Below, piece by piece: positions 10,693 through 20,854 of a stretch of 64,000 nucleotides of DNA; the stretch's first letter is position 1; each line of letters begins with the position of its first letter. The stretch spans positions 5,330,501-5,394,500 of the forward strand of contig NW_018344159.1 in NCBI RefSeq assembly GCF_002099425.1, read 5' to 3'. Source of the stretch: Phascolarctos cinereus. Lineage: Eukaryota; Chordata; Mammalia; Diprotodontia; Phascolarctidae. The notes under the pieces were generated by a model that saw only the letters and a list, made by a program, of their open reading frames with translations, was not told where the DNA came from and made no database searches. The translations under genes were made by a program, and so were the position numbers.

Positions 10693-11085
10693 TGAGGAAG
10701 GTTAGTGAAGAAACTAGGGATGTTTATAGTGAAAAGAAGACATATGGGGACAGGGGAGTCATGATAGCTATCCTGTAATGTGCTAGAAGATTGCAGTATA
10801 TGAGAAGTATTTGGTTTGTTCTAATGGATCCCAGAAGGCAGAACCAGTACCAATAGGTGGACATTTGTGGGAACTGGATTTCAGTTCAATATAAGGAAGA
10901 ACTTGCTAATCATTGTAAACCATCCAGAAATGGAATGAATTACCTTGGGGAGCAGGGAGGTCCTTGAAATCAGGAACTCAATGAGCATTTGTTAAGAATA
11001 CCGTAGACTTCATTCATTCTTTGGGTATTGGTTACACTAGATGACTTCAGAAAGCTCTTTCAACTCTGATATTTCTTTGTATTTG
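10693..11085 (+). mobile_element. CR1/L3-type LINE 3' end
   Basis: Contains 'actagggatgtttatagtga', 'gggagtcatgatagctatcc', 'atataaggaagaacttgcta', 'atggaatgaattaccttggg' and 'agctctttcaactctgatat', all in the order of a CR1-clade LINE 3' end. The CR1 family of birds shares this layout. Confidence 0.75.
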
Positions 11086-11744
11086 CCCCAACACTGAGTT
11101 CAATAACTTTTCACAGAGTAATCATTCAATAGATATCTGGTTACTGATTGTGATGCCAATTTAAAACAAATTAGGGCTTGTTAGGAAGGCTAGCTGACAC
11201 AATGAGCTTAGAATCTGGGTTTTATAGACAACTTGCCTTACTTGCAGAAAGGATAATATTCAGTAGTATTTTTCATGAATACAGTAAGGTAAAACATCTG
11301 CTTTTTGGTCTTGGGTGGATTTTTTTTTACATTTTTACAGGCTTGAAAAATAGTTATGTACCATAAATACCCTTGTATGACTCATTTACTTAGCTGAACA
11401 GCTGCCTACTCATTAGCCAGATATTTTTCATTTTAAGTCACACAGTTAAATGAATCTTGTCTCCTCTCTACTTCCATCCCCCAGTGGGCAGGAAAATGAT
11501 GTACAGGTATTTTCTTGCAGAGCTCAAGTGTGTAGACCTCCTTTTGAGCCGTGGGAGGAGATGGCATCTCAACTCCATGACAGGGTGAATTTAGAAAAAT
11601 AGTTTTTTATGAACTAGTTTTGAGTTAAGACCAGCAATTTGCAAAATATAGCAAAGATAGAACCAATGCATGTAATATGTCTCCAAACTTATTTCTCATT
11701 ACTTCTGAAACTACAGCTTAGATGTAATCATCTGGTGAGATGAC
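11086..11744. other. No recognised feature
   Basis: About 660 bases with no recognised element. A short L2-like tail may lie near 11,100-11,150. Confidence 0.35.
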
Positions 11745-12130
11745 TTTTTCACCATCCTTTGCATACACCAACCTCATTTCTGCCACTGTGCTTTTCCCCT
11801 GTACCCCTATTTTTTTCTCTTTATGTCATCTCAAACTTAGAATGTTTGCCTTCCTCCTGGCCCTGGCCAATCCCCACCTTTTCAAGAAGATTTCTCTGAC
11901 TACTCTTGCCCATGGTTGATCCCTCTTTTTTTTTAATTTTTAGGCAATTGGGGTTAAGTGACTTGCCCAGGGTCACACAGCTAGTAAGTCTCAAGTGTTT
12001 GGTCTGAGGCCAGATTTGAACTCAGATGCTCCTGACTTCAGGGCTGGTGCTCTATCCACTGCGCCACCTAGCTGCCCCTTGATCCCTTTTTTCTGAGAAC
12101 ATTATACTTACTGTCACTGTCACAGTTCAG
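11745..12130 (+). mobile_element. L2-like LINE segment split by a SINE
   Basis: 'caacctcatttctgccactg' and 'agaatgtttgccttcctcct' resemble the L2 3' coding region. The segment is broken by a WSINE1-like element at 11,925. Confidence 0.5.
11925..12078 (-). mobile_element. WSINE1-like CORE-SINE
   Basis: The minus-strand poly(A) appears as a T run, then 'ggggttaagtgacttgccca' and the head 'gcgccacctagctgcccc'. The direct repeat ttgatccct flanks it (11,916-11,924 and 12,079-12,087), marking a recent-looking L1-type insertion. Confidence 0.85.
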
Positions 12131-12544
12131 CACTGCCCTGCTTATGTGATTTAGCCTTCCTCCCACTGAAATGTTGTCAGATTCCTCGTTAAAACATGGA
12201 GGTAAACTATGGTCCTGAAGGCTTTTCCAGCAAATCACAGGCTCTGGCAAATCCTACCAAAATGGAAAGGTTTCAAGACTGTGTGTCTGCCTTCTGAAGT
12301 ACAGCTTGGCTAATTTCAAAGAGGCTAAGCACCAGAAGTTTAGTTACCTCATGAGAGACTGTTTTCACGACCACAATTTATGAAACAATCTACTATGTCA
12401 TGGAGGGTTTGTATTAATGCAGAGTGGGGAAGAGACCCCACATGGATAAAATAAACCATGGATCTTTGGAAGTCAAATATTAAAAAAGGTATAAGTCCTG
12501 CTTCTCAACTATGTTGCGATAACTAATTTTTAAAACATGTTTTA
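12131..12544. other. No recognised feature
   Basis: About 410 bases without a recognised element. Confidence 0.35.
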
Positions 12545-12735
12545 AGGATCATAAAAATATTCCTTAAACACAACCCTGTGAAGTAGGTGGTACAAAGGAT
12601 TTCATCCTCATTTTACAGATGAAGAAACAGGCTCCTAAAGATTAATTGACTTGCCCAGGGTTACAGTCAGTATAGATCTGAGACACAGGGCCTTCTAACC
12701 TCAAGTCCAACGCACTTCTCACAATATCAAGGTAC
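12545..12735 (-). mobile_element. MIR SINE
   Basis: 'ctcattttacagatgaagaa', 'attgacttgcccagggttac' and 'ctaacctcaagtccaacgca' follow reverse MIR order. Confidence 0.75.
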
Positions 12736-12737
12736 CT

Positions 12738-12970
12738 CTCAAGCTCCCTTTAAAATCCATGAAGAAGGTGCAGCTAGGTGGCTCAGTTGATAAACTCTGG
12801 TCTTGGAGTCAGGCGGACCTGAGTTCAAATATGACCTCAGACACTTACTAGCTGTGTGACCTTGGGCAAGTCACTTAACCCCAACTGCCTCACCAAAAAA
12901 AAAAAAGTCCATGAAGACAAGGACATATTTTATGTTTCTCCTTCAAAATGCCTACCATAGTTATAGTCAT
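12738..12970 (+). mobile_element. L2-like 3' UTR split by a SINE
   Basis: 'ccatgaagacaaggacatat' and 'atgtttctccttcaaaatgc' resemble the L2 block before the 3' tip. A WSINE1-like element sits within it. Confidence 0.5.
12766..12907 (+). mobile_element. WSINE1-like CORE-SINE with TSD
   Basis: Head 'gcagctaggtggctcagttg', CORE 'actagctgtgtgaccttggg', and 'actgcctcacc' followed by poly(A). The 10-bp direct repeat tccatgaaga (12,756-12,765 and 12,908-12,917) flanks it exactly. Confidence 0.9.
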
Positions 12971-12974
12971 AGAG

Positions 12975-13099
12975 TTACCAGACTGTAACAATCTCATGAG
13001 GGCAGAAATTGTATGTTTTTTAAATTTTCCATCTTGTCCAGCCCCCAGGGTAAGGCTCTACACAGATTTTTTTTTTGAACAAAAATTGATTAAATTGGA
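12975..13099 (+). mobile_element. L2-like 3' end, split by the half-L1
   Basis: 'ctcatgagggcagaaattgt' and 'agggtaaggctctacacag' resemble the L2 terminal region. After the 2.3-kb insertion, 'cagtaaataaacacttgttt' (15,413-15,432) looks like the L2 tip. Confidence 0.5.
13081..13099 (+). repeat. Left 19-bp target-site duplication
   Basis: aaaaattgattaaattgga is repeated exactly at 15,388-15,406. The copies bracket the L1-type insertion. The A-rich start agrees with an L1 endonuclease target. Confidence 0.9.
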
Positions 13100-13906
13100 G
13101 GGCGGAGCCAAGATGGCGGAGTGAAAGCAGTGACTTGCTTGAGCTCTCTTCCAAACCCCTCCAAATACTCATAAAAAATGGCTGTAAACAAATTCTGAAG
13201 CAGCAGAACCCACAAAAAGACAGAGTGAAAAAAATTTCCAGCTCAAGACAACCTGGATGATTGATCAGAAAGGTGTATCGTGCTGGGCTGGGAGTGCAGC
13301 AGGGCATGGGCGCGCAGGCTGCAGCAAACCTGGAGCAGGCCTCAGAGGACTGAATCGTGGGCAGCTGTGGAGGTTTCCAGACTCCTCAATCCACTAATGC
13401 CAAAGACAACTTAGAAGGTCAGTGGGAAAAGTCTCTTTCTGTCGGTGGTCAGAGAGGAAGGTGGGTCTCAGCTCCATTCCCCAAGAGCCTGGCCGGGGGG
13501 GGGCAGCTGCTTCCGAGCTTCCGCCCACAGACTGAGGGGGAATCCAGTGGCTGATCAGAGAGGGACTGCAGGGATCTCTTTGCCAGTGAGAGGCAGGAAT
13601 CTCTTGCTTTGCCCGTGTGGATCTGGGTCACAGTTCTGGGAGCAGTGCTGGGGTGAGGAGGAGCTGGGTGGTGGAGCTTGTAGTGGCTGTGGAAGAAACC
13701 CCTCCTCACAGTTACGGACAGAAAGGAATACTTGTGGTCACAGGCCAGGAAAGGAGTAAACACCTCACCCCTTATCATACAGGTCCCTACAAGTATCTCT
13801 GAAAACAGCTACACAAACCCCTGAAGCTTGGGACAGTACACTCTCCACATTGGAAGCAGACTCTTACCTTAACAAGAGTTTAAAACTCAAGTAATTGGCT
13901 GGGATC
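13100..13906 (+). promoter_or_regulatory. L1 5' UTR with internal promoter
   Basis: About 800 bases before the ORF1 ATG. It starts with the L1-like 'ggagccaagatggcgg', where YY1-type sites direct transcription start in L1s. Local GC content is clearly above that of the surroundings. It includes an 8-G run near 13,496. Completeness of the 5' end suggests a full-length reverse transcription event. The frames of about 60-110 codons seen here are chance frames in the UTR. Confidence 0.65.
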
Positions 13907-15006
13907 ATGAGCAAGCAGTGCAAAAAGAGTCAGACTATATTATCTTACTTTGGTGAAAAAGAAGATCAAAATATACAACCAGAAGAAGACAACAAAATCA
14001 AAGCTCCTACATCCAAAGCCTCCAAGAAAAATATGAATCAGTCCCAGGCCTTGGAAGAGCTCAAAAGGGATTTTGAGAAGCAAGTAAGGGAAGTAGAGGA
14101 AAAACTGGGAAGAGAAATGAGAGTGATGCAAGAAAATCATGAAAAACAAGTCAACAGCTTGCTAAAGGAGACCCAAAAAAATACTGAAGAAAATAACACC
14201 TTAAAAAATAGCCTAACAGAAATGGCAAAAGAGGTCCAAAAAGCTGATGAGGAGAAAAATGCCCTAAACAAACAAACAAAAAAATTGGCCAAATGGAAAA
14301 GGAAGTCCAAAAGATTACTGAAGAAAATACTTCCTTAAAAATTAGAATAGAGCAATTGGAAGACAGTGACTTTATGAGAAATCAAGACACTGTAAAACAA
14401 ATCCAAAAGAATGAAAAATTAGAAAACAATGTGAAATATCTCATTGGAAAAACAACTGACCTGGAAAATAGATCCAGGAGAGACAATTTAAAAATTATTG
14501 GACTATCTGAAAGCCACGATCAAAACAAGAGCCTAGACATCATCTTTCAAGAAATTATCAAGGAAAACTGCCCTGATATTTTAGAACCAGAGGGCAAAAT
14601 AGAAATTGAAAGAATCCACAGATCTCCTCCTGAAAGAGATCCCCAACAGAAAACTCCTAGGAATATTGTAGTCAAATTCCAGAGTTCCCAGGTCAAGGAG
14701 AAAATATTACAAGCTGCCAGAAGGAAACAATTCAAGTACTGTGGAAACACAATCAGGATAACACAAGATTTAGCAGCTTCTACATTAAAGGACCGCAGGG
14801 CATGGAATATAATATTCCGGAGGGCAAAGGAGATAGGATTACAACCAAGAATCACCTACCCAGCAAAACTGAGTATAATCCTTCAGGGGAAAAAATGGTC
14901 ATTCAGTGAAATAGAAGACTTTCAAGCATTCCTGATGAAAACAGGAAATTTGACTTTCAAATACAGGACTCCAGTGGAACATGAAGAGGTAATAGAGTTT
15001 AAGTGA
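13907..15006 (+). pseudogene. L1 ORF1 (RNA-binding chaperone), one frameshift
   Basis: ORF1p coats L1 RNA as trimers. The first frame (13,907-14,338) starts MSKQCKKSQTILSYF and contains a long Glu/Lys-rich coiled coil of about 100 residues. The second frame (open from 14,293 to the TGA at 15,004-15,006) gives the end of the coil, the RRM-like domain with 'RRDNLKIIGL', then the C-terminal domain with 'FRRAKEIGLQPRITYPAKL'. The frames overlap at a loss of one base near 14,290 (about 'ggccaaatgg'), which looks like the only disruption. The total would be about 365 residues, a normal L1 ORF1p size. The last few codons and the stop come from SINE-like DNA. Confidence 0.85.
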
Positions 15007-15031
15007 TTTGCCCAGGGTCACACAGCTAGAC
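14988..15031 (-). mobile_element. CORE-SINE fragment at the ORF1/3' UTR junction
   Basis: 'aagtgatttgcccagggtca' plus 'cacagctag' is the complement of the SINE CORE and supplies the stop codon of ORF1. It has no second SINE part and no own TSD visible, so it may have been present in the element before insertion. Confidence 0.6.
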
Positions 15032-15387
15032 CTGCTGGGACTATCATTCAACAGAGCAGCTCAAAGAAGGTAGAAAACAAAGCCATGTGATTTGTGTGCG
15101 AAACGTGCTTTGCAGAAGGGTTATTCAGATCATGCATTATCTATGGCTTTGCTGATTTTCTATTCAGACAATGCATGGAGAAGATGTGGCCAAAGTCCAT
15201 GGCTCTGTAGTGACTTCCATGTATCTAATATTTTGTTGAATTTTGTTGATTGCTAAAAAAGTTATTTAAATTTTAACAAATCATGTGATACATAAATTTC
15301 TGGCAACTTCATTCTACGTACAGAATACTTAAATTACATCAAATGTAATACCCACTCTACCCTTTAAAAATACATGATAAAAATTTA
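15032..15387 (+). other. Putative 3' UTR of the half-L1
   Basis: About 355 AT-rich bases that do not resemble the L1 3' UTRs found elsewhere in the window. It ends in 'aaaatttaaa' just before the right TSD. No consensus AATAAA is visible near the end. It is defined as part of the element only by the flanking TSD. Confidence 0.55.
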
Positions 15388-15406
15388 AAAAATTGATTAA
15401 ATTGGA
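15388..15406 (+). repeat. Right 19-bp target-site duplication
   Basis: Exact second copy of the 13,081-13,099 sequence. The next bases return to L2-like DNA. Confidence 0.9.
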
Positions 15407-15445
15407 CAATAGGCAGTAAATAAACACTTGTTTGGCTGATATGAC

Positions 15446-16334
15446 CATTTGTGTGAGTATGTCTGGTCATGCGAGGGGGTGGTTACACATAATTTAATGC
15501 CTGGGAGTTGTATATACTTTAAAAGTTTACATGTTTTGCTTCTGAATGCCCTTTCAGTGAGCAGAATGGCAATTATGATTTACTAAGAGACAATGATGGA
15601 TATCCCATAGAATGCTGCTTCTAACTAAGTAAACTCCTCTATCCGTCACTATCTGATAAAATTTGGTTATGAAGCTAGGTTCCATTTCACAATATGAGAG
15701 AGTTCTCTGCTCCCAAGTCCATGTTACTTCTATCGCTATCTCTTAACTGCTTATTGAGGAACTATGCTACATATTAGGAACTACTGGAACACAACATCAA
15801 GCCCATAAAATGTGCTTTAACACAAAGGCATAGTACTAGATGACATGTAGTCCAGATGGCTCAATAGCTCGTTTCCCGTAATTATTAGATTTCACTCTTC
15901 TCCCTGGTATCTTCTACTGGCTTTGAATCATACAGAGTAAAACAATCATCTGTAATTTCCACTCCAGATAGCTATGGTTCAGCTGCTTGAATTGACCAGA
16001 GTTGTTTAAACTTAACAATAGTTCTTTATTACAATCTCATTCATTACAATGAATAGTCTGCCCTGATTCTTCTCTCTTTTCCAAATGAGGTTGCTGGCTA
16101 TTATCTTTTTTTTTTTAAAGATAGTGACAATTATAATTCCTTCCTTCCTTCAAAAGAAAACAAATGCTTAAAACTTTCTTGTAAAAGCCATCAGAACTTT
16201 GAGGAAAGAATGCTAATTTCTAGAGACAAAACAGTGCCATGGCTACTTCAGAGCTTTTGCCTAAAATTTTCAGGCGTCTTTCATTTAGTTACAAAGTTTT
16301 CTTCCTGAGAAACATCCCTAAGTTATGTGAAATA
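15446..16334. other. No recognised feature
   Basis: About 890 AT-rich bases without a recognised repeat or exon. Confidence 0.4.
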
Positions 16335-16589
16335 AGGTTGCAAAGGTAGGTTGATGCCAAGTCTGGAGGGTTTTGAATACTATTCAAAGGACTCTAAACT
16401 TTACCCTATAGACAAGGGAGAGCCAATGATGTTTTCTGAGGTGTAAAATGATATATTTAGGGCTGTGAATTAGGAAAATTAATCTGGTAATGCTGTCTAC
16501 AGTGGAAGTAAGGGGCAATCAACTTGATGGAGGCCACCATAGGAAGCTATCACAATAGTCTAAGCAAGAGGCAATGAGGACTTCAATCA

Positions 16590-16737
16590 AGATTTGAATT
16601 GCAGCTATTCTACTTACTATCTGTGAAACCTTGGGCAATTAACTTTCCTTCTCTAGATCTCTGTTTTCTCACTGGCAAAACAAGAGAATTGGACTAGAGG
16701 AATTCTAAAGTTCTTTCAATCTGTAAATCTTATGATG
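16590..16737 (+). mobile_element. MIR3 SINE inside L2
   Basis: 'acttactatctgtgaaacct', 'ttggactagaggaattctaa' and 'aatctgtaaatcttatgatg' mark the MIR3 CORE and 3' end. Confidence 0.75.
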
Positions 16738-17431
16738 ATATGATAAAAAGTTAAAGGAGGGAATGGCAAAGAGGACTCATTAATGATAATTTAGAGCTAA
16801 AATTCTTAGGATTTGTTGTCAATTGGATTTAAAGGAAGAGTCAAAGGCAGAACTGAAAAATGATTCCAAGATTTTGAGTTGGGGTGATGCCAATAATGGC
16901 AGCACCATTAACAAAAATAGGCAAGACAGAAAGATGAGAACATTCTTGGAGAAAGATGATGACTTCACATCTGGACATATTAAACTTGTGTCTGAATGGT
17001 AGGAAAGAGTTCAGGGCTAGTGAATGATATAGACTGAAAAGTTATCTGCATAGAGGTGATGGTTGAATCTGTGGCAGTGGATGAGGTCACAGAAGAGGGA
17101 GGCAGAAAAAAAGAGAAAGGACCAAGAATAAAGTCTGTGGAAATATATTCATGCAGTTGGAAAGAGGATGAGGAGAAATAAATAAAAGAGACAGTGGTCA
17201 GAGAAATGATTAAACGAGAAGGAGAAGCAGAAACTATAGTGTCACAGGCTCAATGGAAGAAAAACATGATCAGTACTGTAAAATGCTACAGTGAAATTAG
17301 AGAGGAGAATGACAAGCCTTTGGCTTCATCAATTTGAAGTTGATTGGCAATGCTAGAGAGCAGTTTTGGTAGAATGATGAGAGGGTTTGAGGAGTGAGTG
17401 ACTGGTGAAAAAGTGGAAGCACTGAATGTAG

Positions 17432-17672
17432 ATTTGTTGTTGTTTCAGTCTTGTGTGACTGTTTGTGACACTATTTGGGGTTTTCTTGGCAAAGATACTA
17501 GACTGGTTTGCCATTTCCTTCCCCAGCTCATTTTACAGATAAGGAAACTGAGGCACACAGATTTAAGTGATTTGCTCAGGTCACACAACTAGTGTCTAAG
17601 GTCATATTTGAACTCAGATCTTCCTTGTCTCTTGGCCTAGAACTTTATCCACTTCATTATCTAGCTGCACCA
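17432..17672 (-). mobile_element. Mar-1 CORE-SINE inside L2
   Basis: 'ttggggttttcttggcaaag', 'cagctcattttacagataag' and a decayed head 'attatctagctgcacc'. L2 sequence continues on both sides. Confidence 0.85.
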
Positions 17673-18225
17673 AATACAGCTTACTTTTTCTAAAAGTTTG
17701 GAGACAGATATCATGATAGATGGAGAGAGGTAGTAGGGTTATGGAAACTTTTTTAAGTAAAGTAGACCTGAGAATAATTATATACAGTGGGGAAGGAGCC
17801 AGAAGAAAGGGAGAGAGTGGAGATACATGAGAGAAGTACAGGGATTAATAGAATTATGGATCAATGTCCCATGGAGTCACAGGCACAGGCACAGGATTAG
17901 CTTTGAAGAGAGAAGCCATGTTTTCCTTGGAGACTAAAGAGAAGGGCAACAGGGAACATTAAGTGACAAAGAAGTTTCAAGATAAGGAGTTGGGGATTTG
18001 ACCTGTACAATTTAAAAGGCTATTTGTGATACTTAATCATTTATTGGATATTTATTGTCTTAAGCTTATTATCAACATTTATATTTCTTCAGATGTACTG
18101 AATCTAAAGCAAGATATTTCTTAAATGAACTTTTTTGGGGGAATTAAATGAGAAAAGTCAATCAGCTTTTTATAATCATAAAGTGAGTGATCCTACTACC
18201 CAGGAGATCAAATATAGAAAGAGAA

Positions 18226-18233
18226 GTCATATG

Positions 18234-18290
<57 letters not shown>

Positions 18291-18320
18291 ATAGATATGG
18301 ATAGATAGATAGATAGATAA
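18226..18320. repeat. Compound microsatellite (AT)n(GT)n(GATA)n
   Basis: An alternating AT tract, then about 20 GT units (18,247-18,286), then GATA repeats to about 18,319. Confidence 0.95.
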
Positions 18321-18845
18321 TATCTCACAGTATTCAAAGCAGTATTTTTTATGGTAGCAAAGAAGTAGGAACAAAGTAGATCAATTAATCAATGGCTAAA
18401 CAAATTATAGTAATATGAATGTAATGGAATAATATGGTGATATAAGAAATGATAAATATGAGGAATTCAGAGAAATGTGACAAAATTTATGGAATAATGC
18501 AGAAGAAGCAAGCATAACCTAGAGAACAACACATACAATTATTACAATAATGTAAAAACAAACAAATCCCCAAACTGAACAACACTAAAAGGTAGTCAAA
18601 CTCAGATTCATTCCCAATTCTGGTCTCAGAAAGACATCATAAAACACATTTTTCTCCTCTCAAAAGGTGGGGGATGATGTTGGCAAAATGTTGCATACAG
18701 CGTTAGATATGGTCCTTTTCTTGTTAGTTTTGTTTGTCTTTTTTTTTTTTTTAAATAAGGGAGGATCCAAAAGCGGGAGGAGGGAAGAGGGAATTTATCG
18801 GGAAATGACTACGGTATAAAAAAAGCATCATTAAAACTTAAAAAT
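18321..18845 (+). mobile_element. L1 LINE 3' UTR, type C
   Basis: 'caaagcagtattttttatgg', 'caatggctaaacaaattata', 'tgcagaagaagcaagcataa' and 'aaggtgggggatgatgttgg' match one class of marsupial L1 3' end. It is 5'-truncated and ends near 'attaaaacttaaaaattg'. Confidence 0.7.
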
Positions 18846-18891
18846 TGCATGAGTATTTAATGGACTATGTGTAACGAGACTGTCTTTATAT

Positions 18892-18941
18892 TAGTTCAAT
18901 TACAGACTTGTGGACATAGTTCAATTACAGACTTGTGGACA
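18892..18941. repeat. Perfect 25-bp tandem duplication
   Basis: Two exact copies of a 25-base unit beginning tagttcaattacag and ending gtggaca (18,892-18,916 and 18,917-18,941). Confidence 0.95.
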
Positions 18942-18949
18942 TATGTTCA

Positions 18950-19555
18950 CAGACTTCTCTGGCTTTACTTTAACTCTTGTGCTATGACTAGAGCCTGCTG
19001 TGACTGATGAACAGAAGAGAGATTTTTTTTTATTCCCCCTATGTCCTAGAAAACAATTCTAGAAAACAGACATATGTCAAATTGTTCTGCTCTTATAGGT
19101 TAATTTTAACTAGGTCTATTCTTAAGGTCTTATCTAGTGGTAGCAGTGTTAGAATTGGCCTGGTGCTTGCACATTTTCTGAACAACAATATTTCCACTAT
19201 TGCTTTAAAATGGTGACGCAAAAATCTGCTGAAGAGACCAAAGGGAACCTTCCTCATAACTCTCATGAAAGGTATTCTACCCTTTAAATGGGCTTATTGA
19301 AATGAGAATTATTTCTTACTTCATAGGTATCTGAGTCCACAATTGTAAAAGAGTTTAAGTTTGTTTTTCTCATTTCTGTTTCTGACCAAGAGATGTGGAG
19401 AAAGGACAAAGAGTACTGGACTTTAATAATTGACAGTATCCCAGTTTTCTGTCCTCTCCCACCCTAATAGGACTGCTCCTATTCCCCAGGGAAATCTGCA
19501 TTTTAATTCAGCTAAAAGTGTTTTTTAAAAGAAGTAATTAATGGTAGTATAATTT
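18950..19555. other. No recognised feature
   Basis: About 600 bases without a recognised element. The 69-codon frame at 19,007-19,216 looks like chance. Confidence 0.4.
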
Positions 19556-19559
19556 CTTT

Positions 19560-19850
19560 TTTTAAAAAAACTTCCTTTCTATTTATTTACTTAAATTTAT
19601 GGAATAAAACAAGCATTTCCATAACATGGTACAATAAAAATAATGATTGTACATGAAACTGCAAATCTACCATGCACAACTTGTTATTCCTTTCAAATAT
19701 AAAACAAAATTATCATACATTTCTTTTTTTTCTTCCTCCCTCCCCCCACCTTAGAGATGGCTACCATTAGACACAAATAGGTATATATACACACACATGT
19801 AAAACTATTCCATACATACTTCTATTTCATATGTCCTTTATTTAGGAGAA
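19560..19850 (-). mobile_element. L1 LINE 3' UTR, type B, reverse
   Basis: 'ataaaacaagcatttccata', 'gtacatgaaactgcaaatct' and 'ggctaccattagacacaaat' form the complement of the class seen at 24,893 and 32,395. Confidence 0.75.
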
Positions 19851-20099
19851 TTTTAGGCATCAGACAATAGTGGGTGGAGGGGAGGAGTATCTATAGTTTA
19901 GTTGGCTTTCCTGGATGCTCTTGAAATCAGACTCTTATAAGGTTATTCTGACCAGCAGAAAGAAGTGGCTTTCCCTTCAAAGTATATAGAAAGAGCACTG
20001 TTGGAAAGTCACAAAAATGGGTCCTAGCTGGCCCTACCACATAGTTTTATCCCCTAGCCAAGACTATACCTGTTTGGACCTGATTTAATAAATGTTTTA

Positions 20100-20215
20100 T
20101 ATTTTATCTTTGCTTTGCTGTAAGTTGGAATAATTCTTTTGTCCAACATATATCATAGTATGGGGCACATAGTAAGTGCTTAATAAATGCTAGTTGACTT
20201 GACTTGTTGACTTGA
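20100..20215 (+). mobile_element. L2 LINE 3' tip
   Basis: 'ggggcacatagtaagtgctt' and 'aataaatgctagttgacttg' are the terminal L2 blocks. Repeated ttgac units follow. Confidence 0.75.
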
Positions 20216-20444
20216 CTTTACATGGCTAAAACAAAGTTCACAACTGAATGTCCCTCTACCTCTCTGCTTCTTCCACACAGGAAGATAAAGTTGCATGAGA
20301 AAATTTTCAGTGTAGGCACCAATTTTATTTTATCTTTCTATCCTAATATGTTTTCTCCTGTGGCATAAGGACTAAACCTGAAATTTCACTGATAGAGGGA
20401 ACTCTCAGCATGGTATGTGCAACTCAGAGTCTTTGAGAGTTTCC

Positions 20445-20575
20445 TGGAGTACACTGTGATATTAAATGATTTTCTCAGGGTCACATAACTTGTATGTATC
20501 AGAAGCAGTACTTGAACTTAGATCTTTCTGGCTCCAAAGTCAGATCTACTATGTCACAGCTGCCTACCCCGTAAG
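20445..20575 (-). mobile_element. CORE-SINE fragment (MIR or Mar-1)
   Basis: 'ctcagggtcacataacttgt', 'cttgaacttagatctttctg' and 'tgtcacagctgccta' give the reverse CORE and head. The tail is too decayed to choose the family. Confidence 0.6.
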
Positions 20576-20854
20576 CCAGAAAAATATCCTTTCTCTGAGT
20601 CATTTTTTCATTGCCAAATTTAAAGAGATTTAAGAGACGCAGGCTCTTATGCCACAAAGCCCTCATGATGTGTTTACTCCTCAAAGTGCTTGAGCTAATT
20701 AATTATTTCCTTAACAGACAAAAATCTGGCTTTAAAAAGTTCCTACAGACATATTTTTTTACTTTTAATGATTTCCTCCCTTATGCTTTTAAATTTTTCT
20801 GGGAAACAAAAAAGAAATTTAATTGGATTCTCAACTTGGTATGCCAATTACCAT

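Larger units (their letters stand above)
13100..15387 (+). mobile_element. ORF1-only L1 ('half-L1', HAL1-like), 2.29 kb
   Basis: The insertion begins 'gggcggagccaagatggcgg', typical of a marsupial L1 5' end and containing a YY1-like 'aagatggcgg'. A GC-richer 5' UTR (13,100-13,906), ORF1 (13,907-15,006) and about 380 bases of AT-rich 3' sequence ending in an A-rich tract follow. ORF2 is absent. A perfect 19-bp TSD encloses the whole unit, so it was apparently inserted as one RNA copy. HAL1 elements, L1 derivatives that keep ORF1 and lose ORF2, are known from mammals, so that is the preferred reading. Alternatives are an L1 with ORF2 deleted afterwards, or a chimeric L1-host transcript copy. 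Confidence 0.75.
16335..18005 (-). mobile_element. Long L2 LINE copy with two nested SINEs
   Basis: Reads as the complement of L2 ORF2: 'ggttttgaatactattc', 'aggaaaattaatctggtaat', 'atcacaatagtctaagcaag', 'tatctgcatagaggtgatgg', 'agaatgatgagagggtttga' and 'gaaggagccagaagaaaggg'. About 1.3 kb is L2 proper. It is interrupted by a MIR3 (16,590-16,737) and a Mar-1 (17,432-17,672). Heavily decayed, with no reading frame. Confidence 0.8.

Noticed and set aside
13020-13802. Several 60-109-codon frames on both strands
   Set aside because: They lie in the GC-rich 5' UTR of the L1-type element, where stop codons are rare by composition.
13940-14855. Minus-strand frames of 69 and 102 codons
   Set aside because: Antisense shadows of L1 ORF1.
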